This document shows, piece after piece, positions 43,021 through 53,120 of a DNA stretch of 64,000 bases. The DNA is from Odontocerum albicorne (Eukaryota; Arthropoda; Insecta; Trichoptera; Odontoceridae), in contig OX463852.1 in the NCBI GenBank assembly GCA_949825065.1, positions 18,750,189-18,814,188 on the forward strand, given 5' to 3'. Positions within the stretch are counted from its first letter, which is position 1. Each line of letters starts with the position of its first letter. A program made the position numbers and the translations under genes. The notes under the pieces were generated by a model. It made no database searches. It was not told where the DNA came from and saw only the letters and a program-made list of their open reading frames with translations.

Positions 43021-44644
43021 AGTTTCCATGACCACGCCCAGGCTTAGAGTCTGAAGGGAAACAATTCATTTTCGTTTCATACAAATAGTTTCATATTATT
43101 TTCTATTTCGTTACTTATTGAAAACAGATGTTGTTTTACATTTGGATCGTTGTTTATGTTTTGAATTTATTTTACGACAAATTGATAAGCATTTTCATTT
43201 CACAAACCTGTTTTGAAGTATATATCATTGATTATTCATTTTATACAATTCAGACTATCAACACAGATAGCGTTATTTTGGGCACATGCCATTCTAATAT
43301 ATCACCATTTCCGTTTGTATAAATAGCACACACCACACATTTCCATTAAATTTCGCTTTCTTTCGCTCGTCTCTGCGTATCTTGTACCCAGATAACATGT
43401 AAATATATGCGAGGTCAGGTTGTAAAGTGAAAACTAACGATGCCCATAATCGTATACTACCTTCTGATGGAGCAAAACTCTGCAGATCAGGTCAGAGAGA
43501 ACCAGTATGGCACTAGATCAGGTTTATGTCTCATCGTCTTTAACTGCAAGTGATGCTTCTTGCCGCTTCTGCCTCTTCAAGGGAAAGTGGTTGAGCCTTT
43601 TGGATTCCTCGATTGGAAAGTGAATCTATCAAATACATATTCATTATTGTATCTATCTAGGCATTTATTACAAGTAAGTACCCCTCAACATGTCCAAATC
43701 GTTGACCTGGGGACAATCTTGTCTTCGGTCCCAGTAATCGGGGTTTCGGGTTCTCTCTAAACTACTGAAGTATATATACAAAACAGAAAATAACGTTGGC
43801 ACACGTCTAGTCTATCGCGTGTGATTCATGTTTTTTTTTAGAAAATTTGATATAATGCTGCTATGACTACTCAGATCATCTCAAGAACGCTTCCGAATTT
43901 GCTCAACCTTTTATCTTGCAGAAGATATGGCAGAGCACAAGTAACTTTTAAAATCATTTTTCCATGTCCACGTTTCAATCCTCAGACATTTAGTCAATAT
44001 AATGTTTTACTTTTGGTTATGTTTACAAAAAGTCTTTGTTTATGTTTACAAAAAAACCTGAGAATGCTTTTCAGTGAATTCTCGATTAGTTGTAAATTTC
44101 CACGATATTTTTGTATACTAGTACATACATTATACATATCGATGCTTTTCTTGTATTTCTCTTCTGCTAACATCTAATATTTGTAGTTCCTTTCGTAATG
44201 AACTTACTTACACAATAAAATAACATTTTAATTATCTTTGAGTAATGATAATAATATTTTATTGAAGGTTCGTTAGTCCATGGTATCATTATCTTGATTA
44301 ATCTCAAGATCAGCTTTTAGATCATTCCTTTAACTTCCCACGATGCATCCAGTGATTAATGGTGTATAATTATTCAATGCACCTGTCGGTTCCTTTATGC
44401 ATCTTCTCCAGATCCGACTTTCCTTATCATATTTTGATTTTATCTCCTCTTCAGGTTTAAGACAAGTTGATTGAAGGAGAAAAATACGAGAAAGTATTTC
44501 TACGAATTCTTCTGGCGGTAGCGTATCGATGGTTTCTTCAAGTAAAATCGGTTAGAAACATTACGCGTAATGAGATCTGTCACCTCAGAGCTAAACCGGG
44601 TATACAGGATTTGTATAAAACTATTAATATTCTGTTGAAGAATT
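43021..44644. other. Unassigned sequence, ~1.6 kb
   Basis: 43695-43760 repeats the GACAATxTTGTCTTCGGxCCC phrase of 17190. ORFs at 43128-43322, 43560-43760, 43863-44177 and 44467-44787 show no known domain or splice framing; the end of the last is antisense LINE-B. AT-rich elsewhere. Confidence 0.35.
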
Positions 44645-44879
44645 TAATAGTTACATACATACCACCACGCCAGTTTCATGTCGGGGTAGGCAGAGAGGAC
44701 ATAGCGCCAGACTTTCTTATCTCGACACACATTCATCGCTTCTTCTATGGTATATACACTCACCTCATAAAACTACGATTTCTCTGACTATTTATTTACA
44801 TTTCCTTCTATCAAAATATCATGCACTTGATCCAATCATACTTTCGTTGGTCTTCGCCTATCACGCCTACTACTTTCAC
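44645..44879 (-). pseudogene. LINE-B antisense 3' fragment
   Basis: ACATACATACCACCACGCCA, GTAGGCAGAGAGGACATAGC, CTTATCTCGACACACATTCA and TCCAATCATACTTTCGTTGG are the antisense of the LINE-B end through WLDQ/RPRKV. It is cut at the palindrome that follows. Confidence 0.85.
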
Positions 44880-44929
44880 CTCATCATCAGGGGAGCACAA
44901 GTTTGTGCTCCCCTGATGATGATGTGAAA
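44874..44929. repeat. Near-perfect palindrome, 27-bp arms, 2-base loop
   Basis: TTTCACCTCATCATCAGGGG opens the left arm (44874-44900). The right arm (44903-44929) is its reverse complement with one mismatch; only GT separates them. Confidence 0.95.
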
Positions 44930-45005
44930 GCTTTGAAACCGGTAGGGTTATACCGTTAGGAAATGTGAATAAACAGTGTTTGATAAAACAAATAATATAA
45001 TAGAG
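44903..45005 (+). repeat. CTGATGATG repeat family, copy 2
   Basis: GTGCTCCCCTGATGATGATG, AACCGGTAGGGTTATACCGT and AAACAGTGTTTGATAAAACA follow the same order as 4555-4645 (minus). Confidence 0.65.
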
Positions 45006-45204
45006 ACATGTTCCATTTAAAATTTTCAAGGAGGTATTTTAAAAATTCATCAAGCTATTAATTCAATTACCTGGTTGAAGAATCTATCTGTGTTACTTTA
45101 ACTCTACTATTATACGAAAGAAAGAAGAAGCTTGGCACCGAAGACTTAACCATCATTAACATAATAAGACTCATCATCAGCTTAACCTTATTGTCTCGAT
45201 TGGG

Positions 45205-45740
45205 TAAAATCATTTTTAGTGGCTAAGAATATGGAAGTAGTTTATCTACTGTAAGGTAATGTTTAAAGCAATATGCCAAGATCAGCAGTTTTAGGTGGCT
45301 TTGGATATGGAGGTAGTTTGTTTTCTATAAAATAATGTTCTAAAATCATGACTTTTTTATGGCTTTAGATATGAAGGTAGTTTATCTACTATACATTATT
45401 GTTCAAAGATCAGCAGTTTTTGGTGGCTTGGGATATGGAGGTAGTTTGTTTTCTATAAAGTAATGTTCTAAGATCATCAGTTTTTTATAGCTTTGGATAT
45501 GAAGGTAGTTTATCTACTATAAATTATTGTTCAAAGATCAGCAGTTTTTGGTGGCTTTGAATATGGAGGTAGTTTATGGTCTATAAAGTAATGTTATAAG
45601 ATCATCAGTTTTTTATGGCTTTGGATATGAACGTAGTTTATCTACTTTAAAATAATGTTTCAAGACTAGCAGTCTTTGATGACTTTGTATATGGAGGTAG
45701 TTTATCTACTATAAAGCGAAGTATCAAGATCAGCAGCTGT
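45205..45740. repeat. 63-64-bp tandem array with alternating units
   Basis: GTAGTTT recurs at about 45238, 45313, 45377, 45440, 45505, 45569, 45633 and 45697. Units alternate between GGTGGCTTTGGATATGGAGG (with GATCAGCAG) and ATGGCTTTGGATATGAAGGT (with GATCATCAG), so the higher-order period is about 127 bp. It ends 124 bases before the exon at 45864. Confidence 0.92.
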
Positions 45741-45863
45741 TATTCTGATTACCCCCCTCATTGGTAATTGAATTACCGGCTTGGTAATTAGTTGAAAAAA
45801 TCAGAGTATTGATAGTTTTTGTAATGATTCTGTATTAATTGTTTGTTTTTTTGTTTGTTCCAG

Positions 45864-46022
45864 GGAGTCCCCTCGTGGTCCACAGGCGTGGAGGCGGTCC
45901 GCGGGCGCGTAGCGCGCCTGCGCTGCCCCGCGCTGCCGTGCTCCGCGCTGCCCTGCCTGCCGCGCCCCCACAAGCAGCAGCCGCTGCGAGCTAGGGGGCG
46001 CGGCCTCTGCGGCTGCTTCCAG
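45864..46022 (+). CDS. Internal coding exon, GC-rich, Cys/Arg-rich (53 codons)
   Basis: TTTTTTTGTTTGTTCCAG precedes the exon and CAG|GTCAGT follows it. Of the three frames, only the one starting GGA GTC stays open, so it is a symmetric 0-0 exon of 53 codons. It contains LRCPALPCSALPCLP and ends GRGLCGCFQ, giving five cysteines and many arginines. The GC content far exceeds the flanks, as for a conserved exon in an AT-rich genome. The CPxLPCxxLPC spacing recalls von Willebrand factor C-type cysteine repeats, but the fragment is too short to assign and I name no gene. Both neighbouring exons are outside what I can recognise. Confidence 0.6.
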
Positions 46023-46721
46023 GTCAGTTCCCACATCCATATTAATCTCAATATCATTTTAGATATTGCATTCCTTTCTTACCGACGACAATATGATCGA
46101 CATACCTGATATGGTGTCCCCATTCAATTTCCATGTGTCCATCAGATCAACGAGACAGTCATTGCACTTGATAGTGAAAATAATAACCGTTTTTTACCAG
46201 CAAATGCGTAGAATAGTGCGATACAGACCATTATTGTACAAAAGAGGTACCAATATATAAAAAAAATGTATAACTAAAAAATTATATGGAATATAAACAC
46301 CTGAAAAATAGTATTGATTATAATGTAAAGGCAAAACATATTCTAAAAGGTACAAATTGCTAGAAATTTGGTTCCTCTTATTTTATTCCTAATATGTTGA
46401 CAAACATAAGTTTTTTTACACCACTGAACAAAAAATGGTGTCGAGACCCTCTTATATAAAATTTTAATAATTATATTTCTGGATTCAGTAATACAGGACC
46501 AATATCCTGCTATGCGATGTCACAAAAAGTATGCACATTTATACATTTTATATTCAACAAACATGTCGTTCGCACTACAGAAAGGGTGTTTGTGTAAAAG
46601 CTAACATAAATCATCATTTTTCACAAGCCTCATCTTCGTCCATTGGGCTATTGTAAAATTATTTCACATTTCTGATATAGACATATTAATAGATAAGTAA
46701 TACAAAATAAACTGTCCAAAC
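46023..46721. other. Presumed intron downstream of the exon
   Basis: AT-rich sequence with no repeat family recognised before the SINE at 46722. Its intronic nature is inferred from the donor at 46023. Confidence 0.4.
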
Positions 46722-46946
46722 GACTACCTCCGTGACCTAGTTAGTAAAACACTTGTCTCCTAGCCCGGAGGCTGCATGTTTGATTCTCGTTAGGACCCTT
46801 TATTTTTTTAAAAGGATTCCAGTCTGGTTTTCACTTAAGACCTCTTTAACATCTTTCTGGTTGGTTGAAAGATATTGCCACATGTCAATAAGCCCGCTAG
46901 GTTGTATGTACTGTATACAACGAAAGTGTAATACAATACAATACAA
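46722..46946 (+). mobile_element. SINE-A copy, full length
   Basis: CGACTACCTCCGTGACCTAG head with A box, B-box-like GCATGTTTGATTCTCG, body CCAGTCTGGTTTTCACTTAA, tail AGATATTGCCACATGTCAAT, AAGCCCGCTAGGTTGTATG, AAAGTGTAATACAATACAAT. One of the best preserved copies. Confidence 0.92.
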
Positions 46947-46974
46947 ACGTTTTCATTAAAATAATACAAATATA

Positions 46975-47265
46975 ATTTATATAGCGCCTTTTAGAGACCA
47001 GACCTCCTCAAATGTTCTCTTACTCGGAATTTGAACCCACTATTATTAACATTTAAAATATTACAAAATAAATATATGTTACTTGAATGTAAGGATAGGA
47101 AGGTGCAAGCTACGGCCATTAGATTAGGCACTTCCTCACACCTGTATATATTCAGAAAAATATATTTGATAAGAAAAGCGCAGAAAACTTATCAAGGGAA
47201 GACGAACTATAAAGAAACCTCGACAGATCTTCCAATATACGAGTTTGATACACATTCGGCCTGCG
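46975..47265 (+). repeat. RepD copy
   Basis: TTTATATAGCGCCTTTTAGA, CATTAGATTAGGCACTTCCT, AAAATATATTTGATAAGAAA and CTTATCAAGGGAAGACGAAC in order, ending CACATTCGGCCTGCG. Directly joined to SINE-B. Confidence 0.85.
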
Positions 47266-47425
47266 ATACTAATAACATACATACGAACTCGGCGCGTCCG
47301 AGAATTGTTCCTCACAAACTCTTTTTTACCAGATTGGTACCGTTTTTTTTTGGTATCATCGGGAATTGAAGCTGTAACCCCCGGGTGAACGTCATGCGTT
47401 TTACCAATAAGGTCACGGATGTCGT
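47266..47425 (-). mobile_element. SINE-B copy
   Basis: On minus: CGACATCCGTGACCTTATTG, GTAAAACGCATGACGTTCAC, CTTCAATTCCCGATGATACC, CCAATCTGGTAAAAAAGAGT and GGACGCGCCGAGTTCG. The head is more complete than in the 25.8-kb copy. Confidence 0.8.
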
Positions 47426-48057
47426 CCATATCATTATACAACTGTTAGTTTACCAAATAAAAATAAAATGTTATTCATATATTCTTTTGATACTATTGAG
47501 GCAGATACCGTAATCTTTTGAGCTTGTTTATTTTTTCTCATTAATTATTATACATCGCAGTTGCCTTCCCTCGACATCTTTATTTCTTACCAATGAATCA
47601 TGATGTAAAGCCGGAAAGAGAACATCACAGAACACACCTTTTTTATGTTTGCAGACACTTCTTGCTTTTGGTCCTGTCCATGACCTTTCTGTGGAACAGC
47701 GCTCGACTTTTTGAACGTTATCTTTTGTCTTCCAACTTAAATATGTAATATCTGGAGCTTATTCAGTTAGGTCAGAGCAAGGTTTTGCCTTCAGCTATGT
47801 GCAATGGCTTCATCGTGATCAAAGATCCAACAGATATTGGGCAATGCTTCGGGTTATTCCGACATTTGATCATAATTAATATCTAATTTTAGTTCTTGGA
47901 TATTTATTGTGGTTTAATGCCAATATTGAAAGAGGCATTTGTTATTTTTTTAGCAACTGTATTATTTATGTTTTTAGCTTAGTTTAAAATATTGTTTTAT
48001 CGAAAACCCGACTACTTGATTAATTTTCTCTTATTGATCTATTTTTTATTTGTTGTA
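47426..48057. other. Unassigned sequence
   Basis: 47575-47835 is slightly GC-richer (CACAGAACACACC; GACTTTTTGAACGTTATC) but shows no domain or splice framing. The rest is AT-rich. Confidence 0.35.
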
Positions 48058-48080
48058 AAATAATAATAATAATAATAATA
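48058..48080. repeat. (AAT)n microsatellite
   Basis: About seven perfect AAT units, adjoining a RepD head. Confidence 0.9.
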
Positions 48081-48081
48081 C

Positions 48082-48270
48082 AAGAACAATATGTATAACG
48101 CCATTTAGAGAACAAACTCTCCTCAAAAGCGCTCTGACTGTGGTTTCGAACCCACTATTATTGACAGATTAAAAATAAAGTGAAACAAATACTCGTATAT
48201 GCTCGTATGAGTTGATAGAAAGGTTGTGACTATGGTCATTCGATTATTTACTTCTCAGCATACGTTAATC
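48082..48270 (+). repeat. RepD copy, 5' half
   Basis: ATGTATAACGCCATTTAGAG, AACAAACTCTCCTCAAAAGC, TCGAACCCACTATTATTGAC and GTGACTATGGTCATTCGATT. It is followed within 30 bases by a second copy. Confidence 0.75.
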
Positions 48271-48277
48271 TGCATAA

Positions 48278-48625
48278 TAATAGTAGGACAATTAATATTG
48301 GGGTTGTTTTGAGAACAGACTCTCCTGAAGAGCGCTCTAACTCGACATTCGATCTTAGTATTATTGACAGATTAAAAACATTGCAAAAAGAAAGAAGTTG
48401 AGTTGTGGCTGCGGGTATTAAATTACAAGTAGGTGCTTCCCCGCATTTGCAAATGTGTTGAAAAATATATTCGGTAAGAAAATCGCAGAAAACTTACCAA
48501 GGGAAGACGAATTGCAAAGAAACCTTTGTATATCTTTCGATACGTGGTGGTAACACATTCGGATTAAGGTGGAGTGAAGTTTATGTGTGAAGTGTTCATA
48601 TATAATTATACATTTTGATAACACC
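48278..48625 (+). repeat. RepD copy, near full length
   Basis: GAGAACAGACTCTCCTGAAG, GTGGCTGCGGGTATTAAATT, AAAATATATTCGGTAAGAAA, CTTACCAAGGGAAGACGAAT and GTAACACATTCGGATTAAGG. The minus ORF at 48418-48690 is its complement. Confidence 0.8.
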
Positions 48626-48897
48626 TCCCAATAACTGTTGATGTATGCCGTTGCTTTTTCATTAGTACTCGTAACAATAATACATTTCAATTAATTCATT
48701 TCAAATAAATTATTTGATGTATATTAGCTTTACGAAATGTCGAGAACATATGTACATTTATTGTTTGAGTTATATTATTATAATAAAAAAAAATTCATTA
48801 CCCATAATACAGCATATACAATTTGAACAATTTAATGGAAAGGCCGAAAAAATGTTATAACCTTTCACTCGATATCTGACACGAATCTATGTAACTT

Positions 48898-48990
48898 TTG
48901 TCTGGTTGGTTGAAAGAAATTGCCGTATGGCACTTAACTTGGCATTCGTAGACTTTACAATGAAGTGTCGTGATAAATTAGTTTAGAAGT
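48898..48990 (+). mobile_element. LINE-A-type 3' tail scrap
   Basis: TGTCTGGTTGGTTGAAAGAA, ATTGCCGTATGGCACTTAAC, TTTACAATGAAGTG and GATAAATTA follow the LINE-A tail. Confidence 0.65.
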
Positions 48991-49015
48991 TCGTTGTAAT
49001 AAACAACATCTTCAT

Positions 49016-49240
49016 GACGATTTATGTAGCCTAGTTGTTAAAACGTATATCTATCTACCAATGTTACGGGTTTAATTTCTGTTGGTATCCAGATTTTTTA
49101 GAAAGTGTTCCAGTTTGGTTTTCACTTAAAGCTTTTTTAATATATTTCTGGTTAATTTGAAGAGATTGTCATATAGTAATAAACTCGTTAGATTGTATTG
49201 TATACAATGACCCGTTAGTTTAATACAATACTATATCCAT
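49016..49240 (+). mobile_element. SINE-A copy, full length
   Basis: TGACGATTTATGTAGCCTAG head, B-box-like ACGGGTTTAATTTC, body CCAGTTTGGTTTTCACTTAA, tail GAAGAGATTGTCATATAGTA, TTGTATTGTATACAATGACC. Confidence 0.88.
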
Positions 49241-49666
49241 AAAGATGTACCATTAATAATTGGTCTATACAGATCTAACACGTTTCAGTTGTAACAATGC
49301 GCTAAAGATTAATTGCATAATTTGCAAGAAGCAACAGTAAGATATGCGATATTTGCCTCCTTCACTATGTTAGCGGATGTTGCTGCTTGTGCCCACTGCA
49401 CTGATGATGCTGGTGAATGTGTTACCAATGTTGTTGGCATTGTTAAATGTTACGGATGTTTTAAGATTCAGCATTATGTCTTAAGAAATAATTGCAAAGT
49501 TCTCCACAAACCCAAAAGAACGGTTAAATCAAATTTAATTTATTTGTATGGCCGTGCAGTAAAGCATGGATCTTTGCGCAGAAGGTTGTTGATATCCCTT
49601 CACGAATTCGTTTGCCTTAAAGTGCGATCACTCTCGTAAGAAAATTGGATTGAGTCATTCTATTAT
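49241..49666. other. Unassigned sequence with a 108-codon ORF
   Basis: The + ORF 49313-49639 begins on TTG, contains CAHCTDDAGECV and CYGCF but no known cysteine-motif spacing, and has no splice framing. I regard it as chance or an unknown repeat product. Confidence 0.3.
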
Positions 49667-49855
49667 GACGACTTTCGTGGCCTAGTTGATAAGATAGCTG
49701 TGTTCTATTGCGGGTTCGATTCCCGTTGGTACCCAGTTTTTTTTAATAGTTCCAGTTTGATTTTCACTTAAGACTTTTTTAACACCTCTTTGGTTGGCTG
49801 GAAGCGATTGCCATAAGTCAATAAGCCTTATACAATATACAGGAGTGTAAAAAAT
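49667..49855 (+). mobile_element. SINE-A copy
   Basis: GACGACTTTCGTGGCCTAGT (A box), GCGGGTTCGATTCCCGTTGG (intact B box), CCAGTTTGATTTTCACTTAA and GGAAGCGATTGCCATAAGTC, ending near AGGAGTGTAA. Confidence 0.9.
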
Positions 49856-49884
49856 ATCGCTTTGGTACCGATAAAATGTCAGAA

Positions 49885-50020
49885 ACACTCGTAGATTGTG
49901 GGTTCGCTTCCCGTTGGTTTCCATTTTTTAAACGTTCCAGTCCGGTTCTCAATCAATGCTTCATTAACATCTTTCTAGTTGGTTGGAAGATATTGTAGAT
50001 AAAAAAAACCCGCGAGGGAT
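49885..50020 (+). mobile_element. SINE-A partial copy, tandem to the previous one
   Basis: TAGATTGTGGGTTCGCTTCC (B-box region) onward: CCAGTCCGGTTCTCAATCAA and TAGTTGGTTGGAAGATATTG. The A-box half is missing. Confidence 0.8.
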
Positions 50021-50109
50021 ATTGAATGGCTTGTAGTGATAGATAACGAAGTTAATGGAACACTAAACATATACGAGTATACTCGAACCGGATAGTGTCA
50101 ACATCTGTT

Positions 50110-50640
50110 AAGATGGTAGTTCACAATAGTATTTGATAATCTTTGATATATGGGAGTGAACCGTGGAAGTGGGAAAAAAAACTAAAAATAATTAAATAAA
50201 TGCTGTAGTAATGCGTGCACTGAGAAGAATACATGGGATGACAATACTACGAGTATATAAAACAGAATACGGAATTAAGTGTTAGGGATGAATGTAAACT
50301 TAAGGCCGATGTGTTGAGTAAGATGAGAAAAGAACTCTGAAATGATTTGGACATGGGGAACAAACGAATGAAGAAAAATTAATAAAATGATAATGAAACA
50401 AATATACAGTGCAAATGTGAATGGATGACTTTGGTGGAGAAAGACCAAGGAAAATATGGTTGGATCAAGTGAATGATATTTAAAAGAAGAAAAATTAAGA
50501 AGTAAGAAAAATCGTACGATCTATGGATATGGAAAAGGCGAAATACTCGTATGTGAGTGTCGAGATAGGAAAGTCTAGCATTCTGTCCACTCTACCTACA
50601 TCAGCAGGAAAAAACAGCGTGATGGTATTTATGTATGAAA
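50110..50640 (+). pseudogene. LINE-B C-terminal fragment
   Basis: Sense phrases in order: ATGCGTGCACTGAGAAGAAT (MRALRRI), TAGGGATGAATGTAAACTTA, GATTTGGACATGGGGAACAA (FGHxE), AGACCAAGGAAAATATGGTT (RPRKIWL) and GATCAAGTGAATGATATTTA (DQVNDI). Compared with other copies, extra bases containing the octamer TACGAGTA or TACTCGTA occur at 50248 and 50544. Confidence 0.85.
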
Positions 50641-50952
50641 TAAATTCTCCAAGTTGTAAATGTATACAATGAAACTGTATGCCATATGTTATCATGCACA
50701 ATTTTAAAGAGTTTTTATCAGAAATTGAATATGGTTTGCTTCGGTAATTCAGTAATAGATTTTTAAATTCAACAATTATCAAACCATTTTTCCTTTCCAT
50801 GCTTATTAAATTAATATCTCGTTTAAAAAAAATCCATATCGATTATTTTTAAATGAACAATTTATAGTTGTGCTCTTAAGTATTGTATGTTCGTGAGTAT
50901 TCAGCAAACCCGTTGATTCTTTAAGGAACTTACAATGTTGGAACTGTTGCAT

Positions 50953-51573
50953 TTTCTATAGATAACTGTATGTATGGCATCTAATTGAGTCAGTCGCTAA
51001 CCATCGCACCATGGACATATGTTTCTATAGATAACTGTATGTATGGCATCTAATTGAGTCAGTCGCTAACCATCGCACCATGGACATATGTTTCTATAGA
51101 TAACTGTATGTATGGCATCTAATTGAGTCAGTCGCTAACCATCGCACCATGGACATATGTTTCTATAGATAACTGTATGTATGGCATCTAATTGAGTCAG
51201 TCGCTAACCATCGCACCATGGACATATGTTTCTATAGATAACTGTATGTATGGCATCTAATTGAGTCAGTCGCTAACCATCGCACCATGGACATATGTTT
51301 CTATAGATAACTGTATGTATGGCATCTAATTGAGTCAGTCGCTAACCATCGCACCATGGACATATGTTTCTATAGATAACTGTATGTATGGCATCTAATT
51401 GAGTCAGTCGCTAACCATCGCACCATGGACATATGTTTCTATAGATAACTGTATGTATGGCATCTAATTGAGTCAGTCGCTAACCATCGCACCATGGACA
51501 TATGTTTCTATAGATAACTGTATGTATGGCATCTAATTGAGTCAGTCGCTAACCATCGCACCATGGACATATG
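50953..51573. repeat. 69-bp minisatellite, nine identical units
   Basis: Units start at 50953, 51022, 51091, 51160, 51229, 51298, 51367, 51436 and 51505, each TTTCTATAGATAACTGTATG ... CCATGGACATATG. By eye no substitution separates any two units. All six frames contain a stop in the unit, so it is non-coding. Such homogeneity implies very recent expansion, continuing homogenisation, or an assembly effect. Confidence 0.98.
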
Positions 51574-51781
51574 TTTTGTATGTATACAATATTAGAAATA
51601 AATTCAGAGCTATAATTATCATTATTGTCTCATTAGCTTTGTACCACTAAGTTTTGTCGGCTTTTAAAGCCATTTCCGTATAGAACTCACGATAAAAAGA
51701 TGAAATATTTGACTTAAAAAGTGCTCTTTTTTTCATACAATATAACAGTTAAAGACATTATACTCGTACAATAACACTATT

Positions 51782-52285
51782 GTATAGTATCCTTAACTGT
51801 TCTGTCACTCCCTCTTATCTCGCCGAAAATATTTAGCGTCTTTCCGATCATGGACTTGAGCTACGCTCAAACAGAGATTGTTCATTGGCTTGTCCAGTTC
51901 GCCGCCCTTCTGTTTTTACGTCTTCCTTTACTGTCCATGCAGTGAGACTCTGGAAGCAGTTAGTTATAAACTAATGATAAACTCGCTTCGTCATTGTCAT
52001 GTTTTAAAAAGCGACTGTAAAATATTTTAATTTCAAGTCAGTAATATAACGTGTTTCATTCCTGATTTTTCTTTACTCTCCACCATTTTTTTTCTTTTTT
52101 CTTTGATTGAAGAAATCTCACATATATTTTTATTTGTGTATTGTTCATAGATTTTGTATAGGTGAATAATGATTTGAATATTTTTTGCGATCATGTAACG
52201 TCCTTTATTAACTTTGTCTGGTTGGTTGGAAGAGATTGCCACCAGGCAATACACCCACAAAATTACTTTACAATGAAGTGATAAA
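51782..52285 (+). pseudogene. LINE-A ORF2 C-terminus and 3' UTR
   Basis: MDLSYAQTEIVHWLVQFAAL followed after a frameshift by GAGACTCTGGAAGCAGTTAG (RLWKQL) matches the 32.4-kb copy. The 3' UTR TCAGTAATATAACGTGTTTC and GCGATCATGTAACGTCCTTT ends GGTTGGAAGAGATTGCCACC and GATAAATAAATTAA. The ORF is broken by stops. Confidence 0.88.
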
Positions 52286-52358
52286 TAAATTAACGTAAAA
52301 ATAGTGTATTTTTTTGGAATTTATAAAATACAGCTCATAAGTGCATTTAGGTTGAATG

Positions 52359-52486
52359 ACAACCTCCGTTACCTAGTTGGTTAATGCCTGTTTTCCAAGT
52401 GGAATTGAATTGTGGGTACTATTCCCGTTGATATCCTTTTTTTTCAAATGGGGTTTTAGTCTAAATTTCACTTAAGGTCTCTTTTT
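52359..52486 (+). mobile_element. SINE-A head and body, tail missing
   Basis: GACAACCTCCGTTACCTAGT (A box), GGGTACTATTCCCGTTGATA (damaged B box), GGGTTTTAGTCTAAATTTCA and CTTAAGGTCTC. Confidence 0.82.
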
Positions 52487-53034
52487 TTTCCTAATTTGGC
52501 ACAGTGCTTTTTTATTTGTGTATTTATGACCATTAAGATCACATTAACAGCACTTTCTCAACCATTTAAATTGATGGACGAGTGTTTTAGTGTCCCATTG
52601 ACGCCTCTTTCTATCGCTACTTGTAGTTCGATATCCCTTGTAACTGTTGTACCATCTGATAAATGATGATTATGATCTACCATTTTTTTTACCTTAAAAG
52701 GACATGGTAATCAATTCATTACCTATAATTTTAGAGGAAACACCTTGAAAGAAGTGTATCTGCTAGTATGATATTTACATTTAAAGTGTCATTTTGTGCC
52801 CTCAGGCGTTTCGTGAGCCATCTCTTAAATGCAGACCATAAATACCACAATCTGATCAGATAAACTCCAAGTATGCAATTGTTTTATCCGAGTCCTTCGT
52901 TTTAGTTTGATGACCTCACGACTGTAACTCAGTGCGCCTATGACCTCTCCTCGAAAGGATACAATGATTAAACGATACACCTTGTAGTTTTTTTAATCGT
53001 GGTTTTGTATTTACGAGTATATAATTACACTGTT
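52487..53034. other. Unassigned sequence
   Basis: 52550-52960 may be antisense of worn LINE coding DNA, since it is pyrimidine-rich with phrases such as GCGTTTCGTGAGCCATCTC, but no motif is clear enough to call. Confidence 0.3.
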
Positions 53035-53110
53035 GAATATTACGCTACAACCTGGCGGTTGTATTAATACTACGTGCCAGTTTTTCCAGTTAATCAGCAC
53101 TGTTTTTAAA
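53035..53110 (-). mobile_element. SINE-A tail scrap
   Basis: ATTACGCTACAACCTGGCGG, TATTAATACTACGTGCCAG and TTTTTCCAGTTAATCAGCAC resemble the complement of the SINE-A tail. It ends 11 bases before the hAT element. Confidence 0.5.
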
Positions 53111-53120
53111 TTCCTGTATG

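Noticed and set aside
44903..44990. Hammerhead ribozyme (CTGATGA ... GAAA core) in the CTGATGATG repeat
   Set aside because: Both copies have CTGATGA and a later GAAA, but no stem II can be drawn between them and the flanks do not pair as stem I. A covariance-model scan would settle it.
45788..46057. Minus-strand ORFs over the GC-rich block as the real gene
   Set aside because: The minus frames are long only because the GC-rich exon lacks stops. Convincing splice sites are on +, and minus lacks a plausible donor at the left edge.
49313..49639. 108-codon ORF with several cysteines as a gene
   Set aside because: It starts on TTG, has no recognised domain or cysteine spacing, no splice framing, and lies between SINE-A copies.
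50953..51573. CRISPR array or coding tandem-repeat protein
   Set aside because: Repeats are contiguous with no spacers, the context is eukaryotic, and every frame of the unit contains a stop.
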